Positions 9,253-17,622 are shown, counted from the stretch's first letter. The stretch: DNA of 64,000 nt from JAOUEA01 sp963821925 (GCA_963821925.1 CAWGFO010000001.1:986370-1050369), one strand, 5' to 3'. Numbers and translations: made by a program. Notes: a model not told the origin generated them from the letters alone.

Positions 9253-9258
9253 TACCCT
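9253..9258 (+). promoter_or_regulatory. -10 box of a leaderless start (TACCCT)
   Basis: TACCCT lies six bases before the GTG at 9265. The same TANNNT-N6 arrangement recurs across the window, which supports this small gene and its GTG start. Confidence 0.5.
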
Positions 9259-9264
9259 TGAGGG

Positions 9265-9450
9265 GTGCCTGACAGCATGGGGAAGCGCGCGGTTCGTGAA
9301 GCGAAGGCCAAGAAGGCCGACGCCCGCGAGCAGCGGCGCCTCGCCAGGAACCAGCGGCGTGAGGATCGGGCCAACGGCCTGATCGCCCCCGGTCCCGAGC
9401 TGGCAGAGCCCGACCCGGACATCGCGACGGGGCCCGACGCCACCGTCTGA
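9265..9450 (+). CDS. Small basic hypothetical protein
   Basis: A 61-residue polypeptide. The first 40 residues are strongly basic and helical (VREAKAKKADAREQRRLARN), the last 20 acidic and proline-rich, a charge-segregated layout common in small actinobacterial proteins of unknown role. The GTG start is favoured by a TACCCT box six bases upstream, giving a probable leaderless mRNA; an ATG four codons later is the alternative. A nucleic-acid-binding role is conceivable from the charge but is speculation. Confidence 0.5.
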   Translation: MPDSMGKRAVREAKAKKADAREQRRLARNQRREDRANGLIAPGPELAEPDPDIATGPDATV

Positions 9451-9565
9451 CCGCGCCCGCTCCCGGGCACGGCGGCTCCGCACCACGCGACCGTCCGCGA
9501 CGCATCCCGCCTTCCTCGCGGTGCGCGTCGACCCATGACGCTCATCGAGCAGAAGGAAGACGACC

Positions 9566-10846
9566 ATGACCGACACCACCGTGGCGCCGCGTGTCCAGAC
9601 GCGCGGCGCCGACCGCACGACGACCACGCCCGCCCCGATCCGATTCGCGGACCTCGGGATCTCCCCGCGCGTCGTCGACGCCCTCGCTAAGCGGGGGCTC
9701 ACGGAGGCGTTCCCGATCCAGTCCCTCGTGATGCCGGACGCCCTCGCGGGCCGCGACATCCTCGCGAAGTCGCGCACGGGCTCGGGCAAAACGCTCGCGT
9801 TCGCGATCCCGCTCGTCGAGACCTTGACCCCTTCGGACCGCGCCCCGACGGCGCTGATCCTCGCCCCGACCCGCGAGCTCGCGAGCCAGGTCACCGAGGA
9901 GTTCCGCGCGATCGCCGACGTCCGCCGCCTGAAGGTTGCGGCCGTGTACGGCGGGGTCGGGATCGGACCGCAGGCCAAGATCGCGCGGCACTCCGACATC
10001 GTGATCGCGACGCCCGGACGGCTCCTCGATCTGGTGGCGCGCAAGCTCCTGCGGCTGGACCGCGTCCGCAAGGTCGTGCTGGACGAGGCCGACCGCATGC
10101 TCGACATGGGCTTCCTGCCCGACGTGCGCCGGATCCTCGAGCTCCTGCGCCCCGACCGACAGACGATGTTGTTCTCGGCCACGCTCGACGGCGACATCGG
10201 CCGGCTCGCCGAAGCGCACACGCACGACGCCGTCCGCCACGAGATCAAGGAAGACCGCCCCGTCGTCTCGATGGCCACGCACCGGTTCCTCGCCGTCGAG
10301 AACGCCGGCAAGTTCCGCGCCCTCGTGCGAGAGCTCGCGGCCGACCGCGGCCTCACGCTCGTCTTCGTCCGCACGAAGCGGGGCGCCGACCGCATCGCCC
10401 GCAACCTCAAGCAGGAGGGCTTCCACGCGGGGGCGCTCCACGGCGACATGTCGCAGCCGCAACGCGAGCGCGCCCTCGGCCACTTCGCGGCCGGCCGCAA
10501 CGACGTGCTGATCGCCACCGACGTGGCCGCGCGCGGGCTCGACCTCGAACACATCAGCCACGTGATCAACTACGACCCGCCCGCCGACGACAAGGCCTAC
10601 GTCCATCGCGTCGGGCGCACCGCCCGTGCCGGGCGAGCCGGCACGGGGATCACGTTCGTGACCCCCGAGCAGGGCTCAGACGTCGGCAAGATCGCGAAGG
10701 AGCTGTCCCTGCACGGGGAGTTCGCCGACGCGGGGATCCGCGCGGCGAAGCCGAACGGGCAGGCGCCCCGCAAGAACGGGAACGGCGGACGCGCGCGACG
10801 GCCGCAGCCGCAGCCCGGTTCGAGCCGCGGGCGCCGCCGCCGGTAG
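9566..10846 (+). CDS. DEAD-box ATP-dependent RNA helicase (RhlE-like)
   Basis: A 426-residue helicase with all core motifs in order: the Q motif at FADLGISPRVVDALAKRG...FPIQ, Walker A AKSRTGSGKT (about 67-76), PTRELA, TPGRLLD, the DEAD box in VLDEADRMLDMGF (about 171-183), SAT at about 202, VFVRTKRGADR, and HRVGRTARAG (about 347-356). The last 40 residues are a basic Arg/Gly/Gln-rich tail that probably binds RNA. Such enzymes remodel structured RNA during ribosome assembly, cold adaptation or mRNA decay. An AGAAGGAAG ribosome site precedes the ATG. Confidence 0.95.
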   Translation: MTDTTVAPRVQTRGADRTTTTPAPIRFADLGISPRVVDALAKRGLTEAFPIQSLVMPDALAGRDILAKSRTGSGKTLAFAIPLVETLTPSDRAPTALILAPTRELASQVTEEFRAIADVRRLKVAAVYGGVGIGPQAKIARHSDIVIATPGRLLDLVARKLLRLDRVRKVVLDEADRMLDMGFLPDVRRILELLRPDRQTMLFSATLDGDIGRLAEAHTHDAVRHEIKEDRPVVSMATHRFLAVENAGKFRALVRELAADRGLTLVFVRTKRGADRIARNLKQEGFHAGALHGDMSQPQRERALGHFAAGRNDVLIATDVAARGLDLEHISHVINYDPPADDKAYVHRVGRTARAGRAGTGITFVTPEQGSDVGKIAKELSLHGEFADAGIRAAKPNGQAPRKNGNGGRARRPQPQPGSSRGRRRR

Positions 10847-10852
10847 CTGGAC

Positions 10853-11368
10853 TCAGCCCGCGACCGAGGGGTGTTCCTCGGAGGCGAGCATCAGCGTCCG
10901 CAGCAGGTCGTTCAGCGAGCGCTTCTCCTTGGGCGTGAGGGCCGAGAGCCATCGCTGCTCACCTGCTGCGATCTCGGCCACGGCGCCGTCGGCGGCGGAC
11001 CGTCCCGCGTCGGTGAGCCTGACCACGACGCCGCGCCGGTCGTCGGGGTCGCGCTCGCGTGCGACGAACCCCGCCTCCTCGAGGCGATCGAGGCGGTTCG
11101 TCATCGCCCCGGTCGAGAGCGCGAGCATGTCGGCAAGCGCGCCGGGGGAGAGCGCCTCACCGGCGACCTGCCGGAGCTTGACCACCACCTTGAACTCGCC
11201 GTAGTTCAGGCCGAAGCGGCTCGCTCCGGTCTCCGTCAGGCGCTTCAGGCGCTTGTCCAAGTGGGCGATCCGGTCCACGGCCGCCTCTACCTCTGGATCC
11301 AGCGTGGGGAAGACCTGCAGCGCGTGCTCGAGGAACTCGTCGACCGCGTCGCGCGGGGTGGCGGGCAT
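10853..11368 (-). CDS. MarR family transcriptional regulator
   Basis: A 171-residue winged-helix repressor. The HTH is in LSPGALADMLALSTGAMTNRLDRLEEAGFVARE (about 90-120), followed by the wing DPDDRRGVVVRLTDAGR, both typical of MarR. N- and C-terminal helices would form the dimer. It is divergent from a 47-codon gene, and the 91-base interval holds three near-perfect palindromes, two of them on promoter elements, so autoregulation and repression of the divergent transcript are likely. The ligand is unknown; MarR proteins usually sense phenolics or oxidants. It ends seven bases from the convergent helicase gene. Confidence 0.9.
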   Translation of the reverse strand: MPATPRDAVDEFLEHALQVFPTLDPEVEAAVDRIAHLDKRLKRLTETGASRFGLNYGEFKVVVKLRQVAGEALSPGALADMLALSTGAMTNRLDRLEEAGFVARERDPDDRRGVVVRLTDAGRSAADGAVAEIAAGEQRWLSALTPKEKRSLNDLLRTLMLASEEHPSVAG

Positions 11369-11379
11369 CGTCCCAACCT

Positions 11380-11433
11380 TTCGACATCGAATGTCTTGAC
11401 ATCAAGTTATAGGTAGAGTATCTTCACGTCAAG
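11380..11433. promoter_or_regulatory. Divergent promoter with three MarR-type palindromes
   Basis: Three related dyads lie between the regulator and the small gene: TTCGA-N2-TCGAA at 11380-11391, CTTGA-N2-TCAAG at 11395-11406 and CTTCACGTCAAG at 11422-11433 (extended arms ATCTT/AAGAT). A forward promoter TTGACA (11396-11401), 17-base spacer, TATCTT (11419-11424) overlaps the second and third dyads. On the reverse strand TTGACG with a TATAAC/TAACTT element 15-17 bases on could serve the regulator. The placement predicts repression of both directions by MarR. Confidence 0.65.
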
Positions 11434-11459
11434 ATAAACCGTGGGAAGGGGTGAACACA

Positions 11460-11603
11460 ATGTCGATGTATCCGATCCACGCGATCCGAGTGGAGGAGAC
11501 GAAGCACCGCGAGCGCGAGCTGCGCCGTCGCGCCGAGCGCGCGCGCCACAGCTCCACGTGCCGGCCCGCGGGTTCGCCCCCTCGCACGCCGGACGCCCGC
11601 TAG
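11460..11603 (+). CDS. Small arginine-rich protein under the MarR-type promoter
   Basis: A 47-codon frame with a GAAGGGG ribosome site close to the ATG and a consensus promoter (TTGACA-N17-TATCTT) 36 bases upstream. The product MSMYPIHAIRVEETKHRERE continues as an Arg-rich helix (LRRRAERARH) and a Pro/Arg tail. It has no recognised domain. The regulated promoter argues that it is expressed; it might instead be a leader or part of a lost target gene. The 87 bases to the next convergent gene hold nothing else visible. Confidence 0.45.
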   Translation: MSMYPIHAIRVEETKHRERELRRRAERARHSSTCRPAGSPPRTPDAR

Positions 11604-11690
11604 CGGGCGCTCGGGGCGGGGCCGCCCTCTCTCGACCGCGGCCTCGCCCCGAGGGTTCCGGCCGGATCTGCAGGCTCGTCCCGCCGTGGC

Positions 11691-12588
11691 TCATCCGTCG
11701 AGCGCCGCGAGCGCCTCGGCGAACCACCGGATCGAGTCTTCGGTGATCGGATCGGCGACCACGATCGCCTCGTCGGCGCCGGCGTCGGCGAGCGCGCGCA
11801 GGTGCGCGGCGATCTCACCGGGCGAGCCCGAGACGTGCGGTGACGCAGGGTCGGAGGGGCGTTCCCCCCTCCCACCGTCGATCGCTACGAGCACGCACGC
11901 GCTCCGTTCCACCGCGGCCGGGTCGCGCCCGACGTCGGCGGTCACGTCGCTCACCCACGCGTTCACCTCCCCGAACCCCTCGACCGAGTTCCCGTACGCA
12001 TCGAACCACGTGTTCCAGGCGTCGGCGTGGGGGAGGGCGGCCCGGAGCACGCGCGCCCCGGTGCTCCCCACCATCAGCGGCACGCGGCGCCCGGGCGTCG
12101 GCAGCAACACGGCGTCCCGCACCTCGACGAACTGGCCGTCGAACGTCACGTGCTCGCCGGCCAGGAGGCGCCGGATCACCTCGAACGCCTCTTCGAACCG
12201 CGACGCCCGCCGGTCGTACGGGATCCCGAAGCGCATCGAACTCGGTGCGGTTCCAGCCCGCGCCGATCCCGAGGACGAGCCGGCCGCCCGAGATCTCGTC
12301 GACGGTGGCCGCGGTCTTCGCGAGCACCGCGGGTGCGTGGAACCCGGCGCAGGCCACGAGCGGGCCGAGCGTCACGCGCTCGGTCACGGCCGCGAGCGCC
12401 GCCAGCGTGGTCCAGGCCTCCCACGGTCCGCGCTCGGGGCGACCGTCGTCTCGGTAGAGGTAGTGATCGCCGACCCACACCGAGTCGAAGCCCACGGCCT
12501 CGGCGCGCCGGGCCATCGAGGCGAGCTCCGGCCACCGGACCTCGCGTTCGACCTCGGGGAGTTGGATGCCGACCCTGAGCGGCCTCAT
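11691..12588 (-). pseudogene. LLM-class F420-dependent oxidoreductase, split by a one-base shift
   Basis: Two frames together give one luciferase-like monooxygenase-fold enzyme of about 298 residues. The N-part runs from MRPLRVGIQLPEVEREVRW through GFDSVWVGDHYLY to GIGAGWNRTEFDA; the C-part continues in another frame as FGIPYDRRASRFEEAFEVI through TPGRRVPLMVGSTG to ALAALDG. Reading gat-gcg, skipping C12231, then ttc-ggg restores the standard FDAFGIPYD junction, so an extra base is the simplest explanation. Family members use reduced coenzyme F420 or FMN. It follows the PAP2-kinase gene with a 10-base gap. Assembly error or recent inactivation cannot be separated here. Confidence 0.75.
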
Positions 12589-12598
12589 GGAGGCGGGC

Positions 12599-14698
12599 TC
12601 ACGGACAGGGGACACCGAGGCCGCACAGCTTCTGGTCGTACTCGGATTCCACGAAGTCGACGAGTTCCCGCCGCGAGATGAACGAGATACCGTCGCCGAG
12701 CGTCGGCTCGCCCGTCGTCTGAGCTGGGAGCGTCGAATGGTACGTGATGCAGGCTCTCCCGAGATCGACCGCGATCCCTGCGTCGTCCTCGCACGCCGCC
12801 GACAGCGTCACGACAACCTCCGGGTTCGCGTCGTCGGCGCCCATCGTGAGGCCGAACGTCGCGAACCCGTCGTGCACCGATGCGTTCGCGACCATCCACC
12901 CGAGCGGCAACTCACCGACGCACGGCACCTTCGACGCCGACGGCACCGCCTGCGCGAACAGGATCATCGTGTGGTTCGTGCCGCACTCGGGTGGCAGCAC
13001 GCTGTTCTTGTTCGGGAAGAACAACCCGATACTGATGCTCAGCGTGATCGCGACGACGAACAGGGCGGCCAGGATCAGGAGCACCCTGCGGACGCTCCAC
13101 CGTTGGATGCCGATCGGGGCCCGTTGGGGCGCGAGCGCTCGGAACCGCGTGAGCAGATCGCGACCGTCGAACTTCAACGACTGCTGGAGCTGGGTGGGGC
13201 TCGCCACGCCGCGGGCGGCCGCGAACGCCTCGGCGAGCTCGTCCGGTGAGAAGTAGCGGAGGGCGTGCTCATAGACGCGGTCGGGGTCCGTGCGGAGCGC
13301 GAGCACCAGCATCATGTTCGCCAGGTCGACCGCCTGGCGCCACGGCGACGGCCGCACCTGCACGAAGAACACGTCGATCAGCTTCAGCTCGCCGTCGCGC
13401 ACCATCAGGTTCGCGGGCTTGATGTCGCGGTGCGCCAGCCCCACGTCCCACATCCGCCGGATCATCGCGAGGGCCTGGTCGATCACGCCGTCGTCCACCT
13501 CGGCGTCGCCGATCTCGACCGCCCCCTCGAAGAACTCCATCGCGATCAAGTACTCGCGCTCGGGCGTGATCTCGGCGATGCCGTAGGCCTGCGGGGTGGG
13601 GAAGCCCTCCTCCCCCAGGAGTCGGAGGGCATAGTCCTCGTACTCCACGAACCGCCGGACGGTCTGGAACGGGGTCTCGTCCTCGAGCGAGCCGTAGAGG
13701 ATCGTGCGGCCGAGCTTGTACCAGCGGTCGGCGCGCACGTGGCTCCGCGCATAGAGCTTCGCGAAGATCGACCGTTCGACCCCGTCCTCGTCGATCACGC
13801 GGAGCTGCAACGGGGTCGACCCCCCGGAGCCCTCGAGCCCGACCGGTGACACGTCCAGCACCTCGAACCCGAGCTGCTCGAGGACGGCCTGGCGGATCGC
13901 CTCGCCCCGTCGCCCCGTCACGTCCAGGTGGGCGGACTTGCTGCGCTTCCCGTACGAGACCGGGTACACGATGTTGGGGGCGAACGCGCGGAAGAGCGCG
14001 ATGGGGATCGCCACGCCGAGGATCGCGCCGCCGAGCGCGTCGGTGGGGTGGTCGACGCCCAGGTACATCCGTGCGAGCGCCAGCCCGAACACGAGCACCG
14101 CGATCGCGATCTTCGCTCGATACCGTGGCCGGCCGGGAACGATCAGCGTGTAGGCGATCCCGATCAGCACCACGGTGAGCGCGGCCACCGGCAGGGACGG
14201 TGCCGAGTACCCCTCCCACCCGACGAGCGCCGTCACGCCGTAGGGGCGGGTACGTTCGATCACGACCGTGAGCAGCTGCGCCGCGAGCTCGACGAGTGCC
14301 AGCGCGATCAGGTAGACGATGAGGTGGCGGGTGCGGTGGAACACGATCATGAGGGCGGCGGTCGTCAGGCCGACGAGCGCGAGTCCCCAGTTCGAGCTGA
14401 TCGTGTTGATCCACCGCGCCAGCGACGTCAGCCACGGGGTCCGGAACTGCGCCAGCCATTCGAGGATCGCGGAGTCGATCCGGTCGACGAAGGCCGGCGC
14501 GAGACGGAGCCAGATCGAGCCGAGGACCACGACCACGACGACCGCGGCCAGCCACGCCCGGCCGCTCGTGCCGATCGACTTGGGCAGGGGCGGCGGTGTT
14601 CCGGTCGGACGGCGTCGCCGGCCGATGGCGCGCTCCTGTTCGGCGACGTCTTCGCTATGCGTCGGGTCGGTCTCGTCGAGCGGTTCGTTAGCACCCAT
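12599..14698 (-). CDS. Membrane PAP2-like / protein-kinase-like fusion protein
   Basis: A 699-residue multidomain membrane protein. Helices at about 46-64 and through 90-250 form a PAP2 (phosphatidic acid phosphatase) domain: ERTRPYG, APSLPVAA and RMYLGVDHPTDALGG. The catalytic set is degenerate: PSGH has become PSLP and the third-motif His position is Asp. Residues about 270-520 are kinase-like, with LAHRDIKPANLM (catalytic HRD..K..N, near 419) and LIDVFF in place of DFG. A further helix near 550-570 (VLLILAALFVVAITLSISIG) leads to a roughly 125-residue extracytoplasmic tail with several cysteines. The likely role is a lipid-responsive membrane kinase or scaffold; this is inference. It stands upstream of the luciferase-like gene. 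Confidence 0.8.
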   Translation of the reverse strand: MGANEPLDETDPTHSEDVAEQERAIGRRRRPTGTPPPLPKSIGTSGRAWLAAVVVVVVLGSIWLRLAPAFVDRIDSAILEWLAQFRTPWLTSLARWINTISSNWGLALVGLTTAALMIVFHRTRHLIVYLIALALVELAAQLLTVVIERTRPYGVTALVGWEGYSAPSLPVAALTVVLIGIAYTLIVPGRPRYRAKIAIAVLVFGLALARMYLGVDHPTDALGGAILGVAIPIALFRAFAPNIVYPVSYGKRSKSAHLDVTGRRGEAIRQAVLEQLGFEVLDVSPVGLEGSGGSTPLQLRVIDEDGVERSIFAKLYARSHVRADRWYKLGRTILYGSLEDETPFQTVRRFVEYEDYALRLLGEEGFPTPQAYGIAEITPEREYLIAMEFFEGAVEIGDAEVDDGVIDQALAMIRRMWDVGLAHRDIKPANLMVRDGELKLIDVFFVQVRPSPWRQAVDLANMMLVLALRTDPDRVYEHALRYFSPDELAEAFAAARGVASPTQLQQSLKFDGRDLLTRFRALAPQRAPIGIQRWSVRRVLLILAALFVVAITLSISIGLFFPNKNSVLPPECGTNHTMILFAQAVPSASKVPCVGELPLGWMVANASVHDGFATFGLTMGADDANPEVVVTLSAACEDDAGIAVDLGRACITYHSTLPAQTTGEPTLGDGISFISRRELVDFVESEYDQKLCGLGVPCP

Positions 14699-14792
14699 CT
14701 CGGCCGCATCCTCCCACGGGTTGGCGCGTGAGGGGAGTTCGGGCGGGCGGGCGACGCGTGTCAGGGCAGGTCAGGCCTGAGATCGGCCCGGA

Positions 14793-15509
14793 TCAGTGGT
14801 GGCCGTTGCCACCACCGTTGCCCCCGCCGTGGGGGTTGCCGCTGTCCCCGTCCGTGTGGGGGTTCCCGTGCGATCCGCCGTGGCCCTGACCGTGGTCGTG
14901 CTCGGCCTTGCTCGCGGCGTGCTCGGCCTTGCTCGCGGCGTGCTCGGCCTTGCGCTCGGCCTTCGCGGCATCGTGGGCCTCGTGCTTCGCCTGGTTCGCC
15001 ACGAGGTGCTCGAGGGCGTTCACGAGTCCGGGCGCGTCCGGGTTCTTCAGGCAGTTCGCGAGCACGTGAGCGATCGCGTTGTCGAGGCCGGTGAGCTTCG
15101 TGGGCTCCGCGGTCGACCCGGTGACACCGGTCGGCCCGGTTGCTCCTGTCGCCCCGGTCGCACCGGTTGGACCTGTCGCCCCGGTCGCCCCGGTCGTGCC
15201 GTCGGCCGTGGGGTCGGTGGTGCCTGCGTCGGCGGGTGCCAGGCCCGCGGCCTCGTTGCAGGCGGCCTCGCGCTCGGGGTCGACCGGGGTCGTGTCCGCC
15301 CCGACGGCGCCGACGCCTCCGTCGGTCTCCTGGCCGTCGCCCTGCTCGTCCTGACCCTGGCCGTCGTCGTCGCCCGGTGCGGGAGGGCTCTCGGTCTCCG
15401 CCCGGTGCACGGCCACGTCGGGCCGGGACGCCGCGAAGCCCGCCGAGGCCACCAGCAGCAGGGAGAACACCGACAGAACGATCGTGAGGAGTCGTCGTGT
15501 GCGCGTCAT
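14793..15509 (-). CDS. Secreted low-complexity protein with collagen-like repeat
   Basis: A 238-residue protein with an N-terminal signal peptide (LLTIVLSVFSLLLVASAGFA). After an acidic D/Q/G stretch there is a run of Gly-X-Thr/Gly-Pro-Thr triplets at about 100-135, a bacterial collagen-like block. The middle (ALEHLVANQAKHEAHDAAK) is helical Ala/Lys/Glu/His, and the tail is almost pure Gly, His, Asn and Asp. The His-rich end could bind metal. No catalytic domain is visible. It lies between the PAP2-kinase and a zinc-ribbon gene, all on the same strand but with gaps, so no operon is claimed. Confidence 0.65.
   Translation of the reverse strand: MTRTRRLLTIVLSVFSLLLVASAGFAASRPDVAVHRAETESPPAPGDDDGQGQDEQGDGQETDGGVGAVGADTTPVDPEREAACNEAAGLAPADAGTTDPTADGTTGATGATGPTGATGATGATGPTGVTGSTAEPTKLTGLDNAIAHVLANCLKNPDAPGLVNALEHLVANQAKHEAHDAAKAERKAEHAASKAEHAASKAEHDHGQGHGGSHGNPHTDGDSGNPHGGGNGGGNGHH
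15115..15202. repeat. Nine-base tandem repeat encoding Gly-X-Thr triplets
   Basis: Degenerate copies of a nine-base unit (ccggtcgcc-like) encode the collagen-like Gly-Ala-Thr/Gly-Pro-Thr block of the secreted protein. Such repeats vary in copy number by slippage. Confidence 0.6.
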
Positions 15510-15567
15510 GCCGGGGGTATCGGCAGGTAGGTAACTAGTTCTTGAGAGCTATGTCGCAGTCGGCCGT

Positions 15568-15795
15568 CTAGCCTGACCCGCACGCGCACGATCCGCCGCA
15601 GCACCCGCCGCCCGATGGCTCACCCGCGCCCGGGCGGGGTGCCTGCGAGGAGCCGCCGGTCGAGGCGAACATCGAGATCAGACGCCGGACCTTCGCCTCG
15701 CCGCAGTTCGGGCACGCGGGGTCGGGATCGCGCACCGCGACACGGCGGTCGAACCGCGATCCGCACCCGGGGCACTCGTACTCGTGGATCGGCAT
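15568..15795 (-). CDS. FmdB family zinc-ribbon protein
   Basis: A 75-residue protein starting MPIHEYECPGCG, the standard FmdB start. C8, C11, C28 and C31 form the zinc ribbon; VRRLIS follows. The C-terminus is a Gly/Cys-rich tail (GGGCCGGSCACGSG) carrying five more cysteines, beyond the usual FmdB core. FmdB domains are named after a regulator of formamidase operons, but their function is poorly established. A TAGACT box seven bases before the ATG suggests a leaderless mRNA; that TAG is also the stop of the upstream homocysteine methyltransferase, so the two genes are closely coupled. Confidence 0.85.
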   Translation of the reverse strand: MPIHEYECPGCGSRFDRRVAVRDPDPACPNCGEAKVRRLISMFASTGGSSQAPRPGAGEPSGGGCCGGSCACGSG

Positions 15796-15802
15796 CGCAG
15801 GC

Positions 15803-15808
15803 AGTCTA
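15803..15808 (-). promoter_or_regulatory. -10 box of a leaderless start (TAGACT)
   Basis: On the minus strand TAGACT ends seven bases before the FmdB ATG at 15795. Its first three bases are the stop codon of the upstream gene. Confidence 0.4.
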
Positions 15809-16714
15809 CGCCGCCGCGCCCACGGCGCCGGCGATCGCGGCGATGTCGTCGGGGCCGGTGCCGCAGCAGCCCCCGATCAGCCGGGCGCCGGCCGCGCGCC
15901 AGCCCGAGGCGAGGTCGGCGAGGTCATCGGCGTCGACCGGACCGATCCAGACCTTGCGGCCGGCGTCCCAGACAGCGCCGCGGTTCGGGTAGACCACGAC
16001 GGGCTTCGCGCTCACCCGTCGGGCGGCCTCGATCAGCCGGCCCACATGATGCGGGGCCGTGCAGTTCACGCCGACGGCCAGCACCCGGTCGCTCGCGGCT
16101 ACGATCCCCACCGCCTCGGCGAACGGGGTGCCGTCGCGGAGCGCCGATCCGTCGCGACACGTGAACGACACCCATGCGGGAGTGCGGCATCCGTCCAGCA
16201 GCCGGGCGAGCGCCGAGGCCTCGACGATCGACGGGATCGTCTCGACCGCGAGCACGTCGGCCCCGGTCCCGTCCAGGATCTCGAGCCGCCGCCCGTGGAA
16301 GACCCCCAGCTCGCGAGCACCGAGCGGGTAGTCACCGGTGTACTCGGCGCCGTTGCCGAGCACGGCGCCGAACGGGCCCACCGAGGCCGCGACGTACCCG
16401 CCACCGTGCCGATCGCGTGCCTCGCGTGCGAGGTCCACGCTCCGTCGCATCAGGTCGGCGGCGGCCGTCTCGCCCAGTCCACTCGCCGCGAACCCCTCGA
16501 AGCTCGCCTGGTAGCTCGCCGTGATCGCGACCTCGGCGCCCGCCTCGAAGTACGCGAGGTGAGCGGCACGCACCAGGTCCGGATCCTCCAGGAGCACCTT
16601 CGCGGACCAGAGGGCGTCACGCAGGTCGGCGCCCCGGCGCTCGAGCTCGGTCGAGAGCCCGCCGTCGAGCACGATCGGGCCACCCTGAGCGAGCCGAGCC
16701 GAGAACGTCTCCAT
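15806..16714 (-). CDS. mmuM: Homocysteine S-methyltransferase (MmuM-like)
   Basis: A 302-residue betaine/homocysteine methyltransferase-fold enzyme transferring a methyl group, probably from S-methylmethionine, to homocysteine. IVLDGGLSTELERRG opens the barrel, GVNCTAPHH carries the first zinc-binding cysteine and IGGCCGT near the C-terminus the other two. The length matches MmuM rather than MetH. I chose the ATG at 16714 because a TACCCT box ends seven bases before it; an ATG at 16720 two codons earlier is also in frame. It sits between an alpha/beta hydrolase and the FmdB gene on the same strand. Confidence 0.9.
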   Translation of the reverse strand: METFSARLAQGGPIVLDGGLSTELERRGADLRDALWSAKVLLEDPDLVRAAHLAYFEAGAEVAITASYQASFEGFAASGLGETAAADLMRRSVDLAREARDRHGGGYVAASVGPFGAVLGNGAEYTGDYPLGARELGVFHGRRLEILDGTGADVLAVETIPSIVEASALARLLDGCRTPAWVSFTCRDGSALRDGTPFAEAVGIVAASDRVLAVGVNCTAPHHVGRLIEAARRVSAKPVVVYPNRGAVWDAGRKVWIGPVDADDLADLASGWRAAGARLIGGCCGTGPDDIAAIAGAVGAAA

Positions 16715-16721
16715 CGGCATC

Positions 16722-16727
16722 AGGGTA
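16722..16727 (-). promoter_or_regulatory. -10 box of a leaderless start (TACCCT)
   Basis: TACCCT on the minus strand is seven bases before the ATG at 16714 and decides between two candidate starts of the homocysteine methyltransferase. Confidence 0.45.
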
Positions 16728-16763
16728 TCCGGGACGTCGAGGTGCGTCGGCGCCCGCGGTCGC

Positions 16764-17622
16764 CTAACGCTCGTCCGCTCCCGGGGACGGGTCCGCCCGT
16801 CCTCCGTCGTTCGGCGACGCATGCCCTCCGAGCCAGCCCGCCACAGGCTCGAACCTGCCGCGCAGCAGGAACTGGTGGCCTCCTTCCGGCAACAACCTGG
16901 CGTCCGCATGCGGCAGCAACTCCGCCCACCGGCCGTGGGCCTCGGTCCGAACCGTGCGGTCATCGGCCGCGTGCACGATCAGCGTGGGGGTCCGGCCGTC
17001 GATCACGCCGGCATCGTCGATGTCCTCGCGGATCGTGGGGTCGGTGAGCAGGGACCACATCGTGCCGCCGCGCGCTCCGAGCGTCTGGCGGGTGAAGTCG
17101 CGGACGACCGCCGGCGGGTAGCCACGCGCGAGCCCGACCGGGAACGAGACCACGGGGAGCGTCACCTTCGCGAGCCCGACCGCGGCGCGGCGCCGGATCG
17201 ATGCCGGGAGCGTGCCCATCAGGCGGTAGTCGGGTCCCTCGCCCAACGGGAACGGGGGCGCGGCGAGGGCGAGGGCCTCGACGCGCATGGCGTTCCCCGA
17301 CGCCCAGAGCGCCGCGAGCACGCCGCCGAGCGAGTGCCCGACGACCGCGACCGGCCCATCCAGCGGGCGTCACCGCGGCGAGATCGCCGAGGTGCCCCGC
17401 CCGGTCGTACGCGATGTCCGGCTTGTCCGACGATCCGAACCCGGCGAGGTCGGGCGCGATCACCCGGTACCGGTCGCCCACCCGGTCGGCGAGCCCCTGC
17501 CAGTACCGGCCCGATCCACCGAGCCCGTGGATCGCGAGCAACGGGGTACCGTCGCCGGCCTCCCAGACCCGTTGCCGGCCCCACGGTCGCTCGACCCACC
17601 TGCCGTGCTGCCGATGCCCCAT
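16764..17622 (-). pseudogene. Alpha/beta hydrolase, split by a frameshift before the nucleophile elbow
   Basis: The N-terminal frame (MGHRQHGRWVERPWGRQ, then AIHGLGGSGRYWQGLADR and APDLAGFGSSDKP) holds the oxyanion HGxGG region. It runs off into a nonsense Arg/Ala string after HLGDLAAVTPAG near 17365. The correct protein resumes one frame over as DGPVAVVGHSLGGVLAAL, carrying the nucleophile Ser of GHSLGG, and continues to HAADDRTVR (acid) and EGGHQFLL (His). Together this is a complete catalytic triad in about 285 residues. A net one-base loss or gain near 17358-17370 splits it. Substrate is unknown; the top-level family is haloperoxidase/esterase-like. Confidence 0.75.
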
